Below are positions 1 to 14,000 of a stretch of 64,000 nucleotides of DNA, one piece after another; the stretch's first letter is position 1, and the number at the start of each line of letters is the position of its first letter. This DNA is from Paragordius varius (Eukaryota > Nematomorpha). The DNA is taken from the NCBI GenBank assembly GCA_964247055.1, contig OZ176052.1, forward strand, positions 1,798,001 through 1,862,000, in the 5' to 3' direction. The notes below the pieces were generated by a model. It was not told the origin of the DNA. It made no database searches and was given only the letters and a program-made list of their open reading frames with translations. The position numbers were made by a program, and so were the translations under genes.

Positions 1-210
1 TAATAAAAATAATGTAGATACAATTAAAACTGTAAATTTAGCCTGGAAATTAAATAGGATTGGTTGAGAAAAATTTTTATACATACAATCAGATATTAAA
101 AGTTTTCGCTTTTAAAACTTATTTTGAATTCACAAAAGACAGGATTTATCTCAAAAACTTTTAAAGTATGTCAGTGCAATTCAAACACGATATTTTTTTT
201 ATATAACTAG

Positions 211-2829
211 ATTAAAGTATATTGAAATTTTGGATTTGATGGTCAAGGGTGGGGATATTCCTTTAGCTATTACTTTGACTGGTTTTGAAGTAATTATTAA
301 CATTACAATTTTTAATTTCCAAAAATTTTTTTTCAATAAAAGACAAATTATAAATGGAAAATGTGTCGCAAAATATTTATATTATTTCATAGATTTTAGT
401 AAGAGAGGGCGAAACAGACAGCGAAAAAAAGCTTTTTGTCCACCAAAAAATAGATGGCGTAAAAACTAAAAGTGATTCAAGCTGTCCTCCCGATTTCTCC
501 AACAACATTTTGATGAGTTTGTTATTTGCTCTAACGCATGGTTTAGTTGAAGAAATAACCGATAAATTTCGAATAATACAGGTTTTTTTTATTAATTATA
601 AGCACCCATTGCTTTTAAATAAGGGTAGTGTTAAACAAAATAAAAATTATTATTATTTCCATAAAATTATGATTAATAATCAATTTTTTGTTATTCAAAC
701 ATAACATATTATTTTATTTTTTTATTGTAACAAATTTTGATTGAAAAAATGATGATTTAGAATTTTTTTCTATCGCTTTTGATAATATTTAAGAATTTGA
801 GTCATTAAATATTGGAAATAATGTTATTCTCATAAGATGTTTTGTTTAAAAGTGCTGTTTTTCCACGAAAGCTTAGCATAAGAGATTGTCATTACAAAGC
901 TGTCCACCTTATTTGTTTTTTCCAATTTTAAAGGCTTTTATTAAAAATAATAATAAATATTTGGATATAAGTGTAATTGATAGGGGAATCAAATAAAATC
1001 ACTATATCTAAAAATGGAAATATAGTAGGATATTTAGGCATTCATTGGAATATATTTTCGATTTATATATATATTTATATATATATATATATTGTATAGG
1101 GCTTATTTTGCGCTTTCGATATATATATAAATGCAGATACCTTAGATATTTTATTGTATTTATTAATATTTTCTGTTAAAATAAATCATTTTATATATTT
1201 GTCATGTTAGCTTATCCATAATATAGCCACGCTTTACCCTCACCATTTTACACATCCTGGCCAATTTATCAAAATATATAAGGTAGGTTAACTAATTTTT
1301 TTAAATTTTTTTAAGTAAATAATATTTTTGTATAATATTTTATACCGTTTGCAAATATTCATTGACAATTCAAATTCACCCTAAAAATAAATACATTTGG
1401 CTCATTAATAAGAAATATATTCTTTTAGCATAGTTTATTATTTTTTCCGTATTAAATTAATTTTTAACTTAAATTTATTTTTTAAAAATATAAAAAAAAT
1501 ATGCAATTTTTAATCTTAAAAAACACATAATTTATTTTAGGGTGAATATGAATTTTCGGAAGGGTAAATTTGAACTGTAAATGGTATATATTTTAAAATT
1601 TTTAGCTGTTATTGCAAACGTACGAAACGGTGACCCACGAAACGCAACTTACAAAACGCATTAGAATTAATATCTTTCAAATGTTTCAAACTTACATTCA
1701 TTTTTATCATCAATTTTTGGAAAATGAATTTCATTCTAACGCAACTAATAATACCCCTGATCAAATTGATGATAAAAATTTATATTCACACCTCGAAATA
1801 ATGGCAAATATTGATAAACTCATTCTTTACGTATCGGATGATTGTAAATTTTATAATACCAAGTTTGTCGTTTTTATGGTTTTGTTTTCGATCTTTTAAT
1901 TTATTTCCTATAGAGAAATTATGTCAAATATGAAACAATCACAATAAAAATTAAGAATATAAAGAAAAATATAAAGAGTAAAGCTAAATTATTTTTTTGT
2001 AAAAATAAACTATATCTTTTATATCCATGATTATATCCTTCTATTTTACCCATATGATTATAATTGTAATGCATGAAATTTAACTTCTACCCAATTTATA
2101 TCTTTATTTCTTTATTTTCAAACCTCAATATATCTAAAAGGTTAAAACAATAGAGTGTTCTTTTGGAAATTTAATTTTTTACATATTTTTTACATATTTT
2201 TATCCATAAAATTTTATACATATCTATATATACATATATATTTATAGGTCAAATTCAGCTCTCTGCTGCGTTTTTGAAGCTTTTAATGGTATACTCACGG
2301 TTTTAATGGCTCCAAAATATAATTATATCTATACGTCAAATGTTTTAACGGAAACTCTATGGTAAAAATTATTTTTCATTCCTCAAAAAAATTAAAAATA
2401 TAGATTTATATACAAATATAATTAATAATATCTGAACGCAAAATTCTACTTTTAAAATTTATTTAAACTCAAGTAACTCTCTACTACTTGTGTTGATTCC
2501 TTTGATTATTAAACAACATTTTAATTCCCTTTCATAATGAATAATCTAACTTTTATAAATAAGTTTCTTTTGGATTTAATAATCCCATGTATAAAATAAT
2601 CGTGCAAAATTTTTATTTCATTTTTTTTGGTGATATTTAAAAAGTATTTTATATGTTTTGTTAGGAGAGACGTTTGCCCAGCCCTAGCAAATCTTTATAA
2701 TTTACCCAATTATTATATTATTATGAATGGCAAAAATAAAGGATATTCCATCAATATCCCCTCAAGTGATCAAGCTTATTCTGTTCAATATAAGTGTCGG
2801 AATACTGATGTTGATGGTGACACTAAAAG
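211..2829 (+). CDS. ARFGEF3: BIG3 copy A, exons 3-8 (N-terminal HEAT region)
   Basis: Exons are 211-289, 393-581, 1211-1282, 1606-1862, 2248-2361 and 2665-2829. They encode roughly residues 51-340. Exon 3 begins with the last base of a split codon, so an exon upstream of the window is required. Exon 5 uses the acceptor at 1209-1210, because the nearer AG at 1225-1226 would break the phase. The segment HPGQFIKIYKLLLQTYETV lines up with recalled human LNGSAVLKIAEVCIETYIS. Exon 8 starts inside the W of WRDVCPALAN, the best-matching block. Intron 5 carries a miniature inverted-repeat element; intron 4 (582-1210) otherwise shows only AT-rich sequence. Confidence 0.8.
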
Positions 2830-5064
2830 GTTTTTAAACAACACTTTTTAGTACATTGTTTTTTTTTTCATTACATTTTAAAATTGTTTTTTTGAATTGG
2901 AGTTGTTTATAAATAAGTTTTTACCGATATATTTGATTAAAATTAACGTATTCCTAATAACTTTACAAAAATAAGGGCTAAATATAACTTGTTCTTAATA
3001 CAGTAAAAATTGAAGTTATACGGACAAAGCGGAAAAATATAAAGACAAATATTTTTGTTTAAAAGACAACCATATTTTTTTACACCTTAAATTTTTCTAT
3101 ATAAGCTATTTCACAATCAATAATTATAAAATAGATTAGTGTTAGTGTTATATAACTCTATTTCACACTTGGGCCTTAATGAGTTTTTTTGAATCAATCA
3201 AGATTTAAGAAGTATCATTATTGTCTTTTAGAAAAAAATATTTGTCTTACGTTTTTTCCTGAAGCAAATTATATTAAACTAATCTATTTTATAATATTGG
3301 CAAAGCGATTATAATTATAATAATATATTTCCTCGTTTATTTATAAATATTATAGTTGTTTGGCAAATGATAAACCCATGGTGTGTTGGAATGGGGCAGC
3401 TATTTCAATCCCTGAAAGTCCATTATTTCTTAGGCCAGATTATTATTTTTCAATCAATCAATTATTGTATCACATTTGTCTTTACATTGGGCACACTAAA
3501 GGTGAGTTAATATTTAATTTTTATTAAAATAATTAATAATTTTAGCATTTTTTCCGTAGCTATACAAGTTTTTTGGTAATACACTCTAAGTTTTATATGT
3601 GTTGAATAATTTAAATTAATTACGTTTTTATCGCTTTTTTTGTAAAAATAAGTTTTTTTGATCCATTTTTGTTCAATAATATTTTTTGCACACTAAACCC
3701 GGCTTGAAATGTTTTCAAACGCAAATTGATAATTTTTTACAAAATATAATTTACACGTTTTTTCGATGGAGAAGTTTATATTTGCACATATGCTTATATA
3801 TAAAAAACTTTTTTTTTGGATTTTTTCCCATTTTGCATTTATAACGAACATATATGATACTAATATATCAAATTTAAAAATACGTTTGTCTATATTGTTT
3901 GAAAATTAAAGAATTTAACCCGTTTTTATATTATTATTAGGACAAAATAAAAAGGGTGGAAACACTACTGGTGGGGCCCTCAGTTTAATTTGGCAATCCT
4001 TGATGCAATCCGCTCTCTGTGCACATGCTAATTATTTCAATTCAACTCTATTACCCAATAATGCCAATGTTAATGATTCAAATATAGTCTGCAAAGGTTT
4101 AAAGTTATTCATTGAGCAAACAGTGTGTAATTTAATTGAACCACAAACTTTATACACTATTTTAACTATACATCATCAACATGAGAGTTTCATGGATCAA
4201 AAAATTGAAATTTCAAGAAAAAAAGAATGTTGGTGGTTATATGTTTTGGGAAATGGTATCTATGATATGGATATGATACAAATGTAATTAATTTAAAGCT
4301 GTTTATAACTTTTATTAATTTTGTGATGGTTAAATCACTTTTTATGAACTAACTGCAAAGGCTAGTTTTTTTGATATATTTTTAAAAACATTTACTCTGC
4401 AAGAAGTTTTATGCATATAGAAAATAAAAAATCACATCATCTTAGATATGCATTTGATCGAAAGATTATGGTAAACTATAATCTTAAAGCCTAAGTAAGC
4501 ATTGCCGCAAATTTTTAATATTACTAATCTAGAACCTCAGTGAGTATGTCTCATATTTTCATTTATTATTCCTTTTAAAAAACTAATAAATAACGGTTTT
4601 ATAAGCCCGTTATATACATGGAAGAGCGCCTCAAATTAAAATGGCTGCAAAATTAGGAGTAATCTTTAGGTTATTTTGAATGATTACAGCCAAATAAATC
4701 ATATTTTTGTTGTATTTTATTTTACAAAACAAATCTTTTTTAAGATCTTTTTCCAACAATCTTATATTATTATAATACACATTTTTTGCACCCTATTACT
4801 ATATTTTTAACATACACTAGGTTAATTCAATTCATATATGTCGTTTGGAATACGATATGTCAATTTCGTAATCCTACCCCTATGTTATCATGTGACAAGG
4901 TTCAGTATTCTTTCTTAAATGATTCAATTATACATTTTTGTCATCGTTTATTGTTATCCCTCCAGTCAATTAAACACAATTTGGATGGAATTGAAATATT
5001 AGGTATACTATTTCTTTCTTTGCATTCAAAAAATAGAATTTGTGTTTAAGTGAAAGTTAAAAAC

Positions 5065-5097
<33 letters not shown>

Positions 5098-8000
5098 CCA
5101 AATGATCAATGCATATAGATTATAAACTTTATCCGTAATTTAACCATTCAAATGTCCTCTTCTTGTTTTGCAAGTAAAATTTAAAACGAAATGATATAAG
5201 AAACATGTAATTAGGAAATCAAAACTCATACTTTTATGAAAACCTAATTCATAGTTTAATAGCACATAGTGATTTCAATAGTTTGTTTAGATAACTTTTT
5301 TAAACATTTTTTTTAATATATACCAATTACAACATTAATACTAAGTTATCAATCTGTAAGGTTGACTTTTATGTAGACTCATCAAACTTATTTATATATA
5401 CCATTTAAACTGAAATTCACTTTCGAAAAAATTTAAAATACAACCTAAATAAATTATGTGTTAGTTAATATTATAATCCTATATTTTTATAAAAATAATA
5501 TTTTGTTTAAAATTATAACATAATACAGAAAAAATATTAAACTATAAACGGACTAAACAAATATTTTATATTAATGATGAGATATATTGGCCCATTTGTA
5601 GGGTGGTGAATTTAAATTGTTCAAGGGTGAATTTGCGAAATTTTATATATATACAATTAAAATTATTTATTGGTAGAAAATACAGCATGTCAAATCAATA
5701 ACCTGAACAATGATTATAATGTTGATATTCAAAATACAAGCTCGTTTAACGATAGTAATCAAACATCTTTCGATACCGAATCGCATTATGAAACACCATC
5801 GGACACCAATGTAGAAATTGATAATGGTAATATCTTAACAATATCTAATAAATCTTAATGTTGCTTTTATAAATACATTTGAAGACTAATTTTTTGTTTT
5901 TTATAATTTTATACAAACAATACTATGAAATTTCGTAATCAGTTTTTTCGGAAGATGATTTATTTAAACACATTAAACAGAGGAGTAAATAAATTTTGAA
6001 ACTTTTTTATAAAATAGTTTTCACTTGCTATAATAGTTATAAACTAATAAAATATTAATTGAAATAAATAGCAAATTTAAAAATATTAGCAATCTTAGTG
6101 ACTAGTTTCGAATCCTAAAAATAGGATTCATTTTCAAGCCGATTATATGTGTGCGTAATAATAATTTGCATTCATTTACAACTATAAAAATAATTTAAAA
6201 TACTGTAAAAAAGATATACATATGAATTAATATTTAAAATATAATTGTGCTTAATTATAAAATCTTTCCACGATGCATTTATAATATATCTCCATCGTCT
6301 CTATATTTAAAATATGATTGTACTTAATTATAAAAACTCCCCACGATAGATTTATGATATATCCATCGTCTCCCGGTTTAAATTATCAAACCGATATCAT
6401 ATAAATTTCAAACAATTTATTTTATGTTTAACATTTCTATATAGAAATTGACTTAGCTACTATGGAGGACGCATCAGTTTGTAAGCCGCCAAATGGAGAC
6501 AATTTTAATGATAAAAACATCGATAATTTATTTGACAAAAATCACAAAATGAAATATAAAAATTCATCTAATGATTTATCTAGCAATAATACTGCTCTTT
6601 CTCGAGGAAATGAATTAAATTCTATTGATGGTAATAATTATAATAATATTGAATCATCGGAAACAGAGGAAGATATATGCGATATCTTTGATTTTGGAAC
6701 TCAGCTTTCAAATCATGAAATTACTGGTGTCATTAGGACTTTAAATGGTAATTTTAACTTTTCAACTATATGTGATAATTTAATATTTTTTGTATTTCGT
6801 TTTATATATGGGTTAAATTCTAATTTTTGCCTAAATTCTACTTTAGTGTATTAACACAGATCATAACATTATTAACCGATTATTTTAACAACACTGAATT
6901 ATAATAAACTATATTGGTAAATTAAAAATCTGAAAAGGTAGGCACATATATAACAATTAGTAATAGAAGTATGTGACATTTATTGTTAATTTAAATTATT
7001 ACAACAAACAACACTATTTATTCTTAGTGTTTTTTTTACCCGACGCTTTAATATTAGATTATAGCGACCATAATGAAAATAAAATTAACACTGATGAAGT
7101 TAATGGGGCAATTTTCACGGAAATATCTTTGGAACCTGAATTAAATAACCAATCATTAAATTTTGGACAAAAATTACATCTCACGTTGACACAAGGTAAA
7201 GGAAAAAACAAGCTTATGAATGAAGAAAGGGTATTTACTTACTTTTGTATATATATATATATATTTCCACGTTATTTTTACATTAGTTTTTATTAATCAT
7301 ATCATATAGATATTTGATATCACCTAAAATAATTTGAGAAATTTTATCGTAAATCAGTTTTGGTAAATAAATAATGTAAAATTTTAAACATATGTTTAGA
7401 ATATATATATAACTACATATAAAAATAAAAATAAATCTTAATTATTTTCAATTTTAATTTGTTTATTATAATTATATATTATTTTAGTTGATTTAATTGT
7501 TTTTTTCCAATTAGTTTTAATCTATATAGTTCCGATTGTGATATATTTAACCACTATTTCCATTGACTGCCATTAATAAGCATTCTAAATGAAATGAATA
7601 TAATTTTTCTGGGCGGTTCTATTTTATATATAATTATATTTATAAAACCGAAAAAAAAAACAATAATTGAAAAAAAAATTACTTTTTTTGTGCAACAGGA
7701 AATGGAAATAAAAAGTCATTTGGTGACAAACCTTCTCACTCAAATACGTATTCGTTTGTGTCATCCAGAAACCGGAATTTTAATGCATTTAAGGTCGGGT
7801 GTTGAAATCGATTTGGCTATAATACAGTTTAGTTCGCAATTCTATTCTCAATATCATGGTATGAAACGAAAATATATATGTGTTTTAGCAAATGCTCGAT
7901 TAAAATAGTATTTTTTGGGGGTAAAGAAGTGAATGGGTTGGTTTACTTTTTTCACGCGTTATAATAAGAAGAAAATATTGCAAAATGCGATAAACAGCTG

Positions 8001-11000
8001 ATTTTTATCCATATTTTGGTTATATAATTTTACCAAAATACAAAAACCCTATATAGCAATTTTAAATAAAATCTTTTTTTAAATCAGCGCTCTTAACTAT
8101 TATTGATTATATATTACAAGAAACTAATTTTTATATAAATTTGGTATATTTTGAATATAATTGTGTATCTTTTCAGTTTTTTAAATTATTTTGTTTTAAA
8201 AAATTTATCAAATATTTTAGCCGAAAATTTTTACATAATTCTAGGATTTTTGGCTTTTATATATATATATATATTAAATTTATTAGTGTAATAATGTTGC
8301 ATGGATATTTGTGTTGTGATGCCATGTTAAATTTCCTTCCTTTTGTATTCCTATTGTCTGTGATTGTCTTATATGTATCAGGTATTATAAACTTTTTTTT
8401 CAAATATTTTTATTGAATTTTTCCTTTTTTTTATAATTCACTTTAAGATTTTTATTCAATAAATTTATTAAAGGCCTTTGGAAATTATAACTTTTACATT
8501 TTTTTAAAAATATCTATAAAATTGTATTTATTTAAAAAAATGGTTTATTTTGCCATTTTTTTGTAATCACCATCTTTAATTTTATGGATAAATTAATTTA
8601 CGGACTTTTTAATTAAAAGTTGTTTTACCTATTTGAATTATGAATAACCTTTGAAATGTTTATAAATCTACCAAAATATATAATCCTATTTTAATTATTT
8701 TTTTAGTTTTCGAAAAGGATGAATTCTTCGAACATAACTTAAATAAAAATGAAGTGCAAAATCATCTCTTTAATGCGGATTTTATATATTTTGCAACATT
8801 TCAGGCGCTATGTTTGGATTACATTGTACAAAAATTTAATACCGAAGGAAACGTTTTAACACAAGATGGACTGGTAATTGGTTTATAGCTTTATATAAAT
8901 TGCAATTATATTTCATATCAGTTTAAATTATACAAATACAATATATTTGTGATAGAGCTTAAAAATGTTTAAATATATATATTAACTTTTTTATATATTT
9001 TTGGTTAAAATTCTGTTTAATTTTACCAAAAATTAATTTTAATCCCTTCCCCAACTAATATACATAAAAATTAATTTATAACATTTTTTAATTAATATGC
9101 AATTACAAGTTATTTTAAAATTTAATATTTATTAAATATTAATTTTATAGTTGAAAGAATTCAAGCAAGCTTTCAAATGTGATTCATTTAACATGGTATA
9201 TACTGAATGTTGGATTCCTCAAATATTTGCCAACATTGTTAAACAACCCATTATTTCCTTCACCATGGATAATGATACCAAAAAATCTAATCTTATCAAT
9301 TTCATTAAAGGTAAATTAAAGCTTATAGAAAAAAAACCCTTTTTACCTAAAATATGTCTGAAATTTGCCATTTTTTACCGAAATACCAACGCTTGCTATT
9401 AAAAATGTGTTTTAATAGGTCTATTATATTAAAAGTTCTCATTTGTACATTAATATAACTGAAAATATGTCAGAAGGCATATGATTGATAAATATTTTAG
9501 GGAAAGAAAATTTTTTTGAACTGTTTTCACAAAAATTTATTAATGAATGCTATAATTTCAAAATTAACAGATATCCATAAATACGTATAGAAATTGGAAA
9601 AATACATAATTACTGTGAGGCTGATATTTTTAGGTTTTATCGGATATTTAAAAATATCTGGGAACATTGCTTTTTTTATCATTTCCTAAATTAGATTGCG
9701 TAAATAGCGAAAGGTTTGGTTTAAAATCAACTTCTACTGGTAATAAAGATCACGAATGTTTTTGCACAAATTTTACCCATTCATATCGAGTATTATGTCA
9801 AACAATCAATCCTAACTCACATTGCGACAACACTCTCGAAGATGGTATGTTTCAAACAATTTTAGCGGTTTTTATTAAGTATAGTCTCCAGGGGTGTCCA
9901 CAACGCGCCCCGCGGAGTTTTTGGAAATCTTTCAAATTAACACGGATTTCATAATTCGCAATAATATGGCTCAATATATCATCGTAAAATTCTAACAAAT
10001 TTTCAAAACAAGTCTTTTCAATATTAGCAACAAACTAGCAGAGCAATGGCACTTTGATTTTTTCAACAGTAGTTTTATGTTTGAAATCTAATTAAATATA
10101 TATTAATTCCCATGAATTATCGAATGCGACCCGCGCGAAGCCGTTTGTGTTGGACACCCCTGATATAGTCAATTAAATGTTTTTTTATACATGTTAAATT
10201 TGCCCTTTTATATATATATATTTATATTTTTTAATTTAATTCTAGGTCATCACGATCGAAAGAAAATTTATGCCAAATTTTTAGATCAGTTCTTTAAAAG
10301 TGCATGCGATGCTAAAACATTGGGGGGTATCCTAGTACCCAATCGTAAAAACAGCCTTAACAGTCACATCAATAATCATATTATTAAAGACAAGGAACAT
10401 GTTTTAAATATCCTCATTAATATGCTGTATTTAGAAGCGTCGGCCTTATTTCAAGAAAATTACTACAACGGAAATATTAATTCTAGAAATATATTATCAC
10501 AATCCTTCTTACCAAGGCAATCATCAGATAACTCTTATTTGATTCTTTTATTACGGAAAATTGAATCAAATTTTATGTTGGTCCAATTAATTGCACAATG
10601 TGGTAAAGCTTTACATTTTTTTAAAAAAATTGCGAATAAGTAATGTTTTAAGCAAATATATTTTGCTAAGCATGGATACAATTTATTTTTTAATTTATTC
10701 ATTTATTTTAACATTCAACATTACTTAAAAATATTGATTTTAGCCTAATATAATTATTTTTGTCACAAAAAATAAATTTTAGGTGACATATTATAAAAAA
10801 TCTCTTTTTTTCGTTTATTATTATTAGATTACATGGATCATTTATGTTATATGGGTAATATGTTTGCTACAATACTTCAACAATTTGTTCAATTTTTCTC
10901 CACCATTAATTTGTATGATATGGGGTATGAATTCAAATAATATTATATTTTCAAAAAGAGAAAACAATAGAAATATATCAAATTACAATTTTGAAAAATT

Positions 11001-14000
11001 GAATTTTATTAACTTTACTAAACTGCTCATCTACATTTATTAAAATCAGAAAAGATATTCGGTTGTTTTAAAATATTAAATGCCAATTTAATTCTTTCAA
11101 TATTCTATTATGAGTATTTTATTTTTCTTACAGCATTAATATTATATTTTTCCTTAATTTTCAAATAGATTGGATATTAATTCCGCCGCCTATCCATTTA
11201 TTTTTGATGGACAAGTGTTACTTAAAAGACTTGCTAATCGTAAACTACTCAAAAAATTTTTGTCAAAACATTACACAAAAAGTACTAAAGAGAAAGAGTT
11301 TCAATTTAAACAAAAATCTCAAGAATGCCGCTTGAAACAAACCCATGAGAATATACGAACATCTACGACGAATGGTAGAAAAACTTTTGATTTAACTATA
11401 CTGCCTATTGGTTTATACATTTTATATGGAATACAAAATACGACCAGTAAAATATTTATCTGTAAATCCATGCAAGATTCACGTTTATGGTCCCATGTTT
11501 TTAGGTTATTTTTTTTTAATTTTATCTAATTTTTTTATTTTTTTTTCTAAAAAATTAATTCTTTGATACTATACCGTTTATATTGAGCTAAATTTAAAAA
11601 TAAGGATATGCAATATTATTGCGTTAAAATTTAAATCTTTTCCCTACAATTTTTTTTTCTGTATTTTTCGTTAATTACTAACACTGGCGTTTCTAAAATA
11701 TATATATTTATTATTTATAATTTCTTGTATTTATCTGGAAAAAATTTCATGCGTAATCATATAATATAAAATTATTTTTTTGGTTTTAAGATGTAATAAT
11801 GCTATTTTTAAACATTCTTTTTCCCAATTCTTCAATAGATTTTATGGAATGATTGTTCGGATAAAAGCCTTTTTTGAAATGCCAAGTACGCATTTAGAAC
11901 CATTTGTTAAAGATGTAAGGCAAATTCTGTGCCCTCATCAAAAAAATGACGATACCAATGAAAATAATAGGTAATTTTATTATTAATAAATAGCATTTTA
12001 AATATTAGGTATGGAATTTTCAGATGAAATTTTATTTAAAAAATTGAAACAATAAAATTTTATTTTTTATCTCATATTTACAGCCATAATTTACATTGTA
12101 TAGGAACAAATTAAGAGACTTAGAATATTGGTGTCAGTTTTTATTTTAAAGACAACTTTTTACACAAAAAACCTGCTAAAAATTACAGTTTGGCATTTTA
12201 ATGGTTGCTTATTTCACTTTATAGTAAGGCAATTTGCAACACACAGTAGTGTATGGAAAAAACAACAAAATGTTGAATAAACAATTCTTTTTTCAATACG
12301 CTTTCTTTAATGTCAAATAAGCAACCATTTAAAGGCATCAACTATATATTTCATGTTTTAAGATAACTTTTATTTTTTGATATTTCCAATATTTAATCCA
12401 TATACTCACAAATCTTTGTAGAAATGGAAATAAAACTCAACCCACAAAAATAAGTGATATCAATACTTCAAATACTGATTCCACATTTTTTTATGATACA
12501 CTGTTTTCACTTATAAAGTTTGGCAATGAATGTACCCTGCAAGATTTATCCTACAAAAATTTTATGCATTGGATATATAATTTAGATTCTGTTCATGATG
12601 AATTCAAATCGAAATCATCACCTCATAGCACTAATAATAATAATAGTAATAATATAAATAAATTTCCATTTCATCTTTTCTCACCTGCGATTAATGCCCT
12701 TTTCAACCAACTTAACAAGTATTTATTTTGGATTTCGCTAAAATTTGGACAGCTAAAATTGTTTGATTGTGCTTTAATTTTAATTGGGTTGTTTTTTATT
12801 TTCTTTTATTTTGTGGTATCGAAGATAATCGTTTAAATATCGGGTATTCAATACGCGCATCTCCGAAATATTTTTACGGCCTACTCGTGTCAAAAAATAT
12901 CAAACAAAAAATTATTTTTGCTTAAACTTTTAATTGAAATATCTTTTCCCACATTTTGGCAATGAACTAACAAAAATTGATATTGAATGGTAGTTATATT
13001 TAACTTTTTGATTCGAATTTTAAATTGTAAATAATCCCGCTTATAATTTACATGGTTACATTTGTTTATATTAAAGATAACCGGATAGCTTTTTTATTTA
13101 GGAGATAAAACAAACGATATTATTGGCAATTCAATTCAGAGCTGTTTTAACATGATTTTGAATAATTGTTGTGTATAAAAATGTGTAGCATAAATAAAAT
13201 CTTATCATTATTTTCCAGTCAGTCAATTATTAAATGTTAATTTTTTCATTTTCCTTTCCTTAGAGTTCTTCAAGATCTTTATATTGGGATTGAGTTTGAA
13301 AAATTACTAATTTTGGGTCAATCACTGCATTCATATGCCTTGTTTCATATACAAGCTTACCGGGATAAATATACAATAATCAGCAGAAAGGGTATTTATT
13401 CTATAATTTTGTTTTCAATAATTATTCATTTTCATTTTTTTTTATATACCATTTACAATAAAATAAATTATGTGTTTTCGGGCTAATATAACTCATCATT
13501 AATAATAAATATATTCTTATAACATAGTTTTTTATATTTTTTCGGTATTATATTAATTTTAAACGTGATTTCATTTTTTAAAAATATTTTAAATAAAGGT
13601 AATTTTTAATCTTAAAAACATAATTTATTCGTAGGTGTATTCGAATTCTTCGTGGGTGAATTTTAATTGTTGAAGGGTGAATTTGAACTATAAATGGTAT
13701 ATAACTGCTTTATAAAGCACTTAACTACTACTAGAAACATCAAAATCAAAGCCAAATGCAGTTAATGAGAATCGTGTGCAAGGTCATTCAAAACAACCTT
13801 TAAAAATGGAAAAATATTTTGATTTATACCATATAAAATGGATCATCAGTCAAATATATGAGCTTTTACATCAAACACTAAAATCGGGGAGACCGTTGAT
13901 ACAAATCATGAATGTTTGGCAAAATTTTTATCTTAAAACGATGAAACAGGTTGGAAAGAATTTTGAGCGTTTTTTTATAAAAATAATAATAATTAAAAAT

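Noticed and set aside
211-289. Alignment of exon 3 with a later human segment (LKLIMDGMTEACIKGG)
   Set aside because: Exon order and phases place it near residue 50; the later match was coincidental.
1227-1282. Shorter exon 5 reading FTLTILHILANLSKY
   Set aside because: Attractive peptide, but its phase does not fit exon 6; the acceptor at 1210 gives the in-phase, human-like HPGQFIKIYK reading in both copies.
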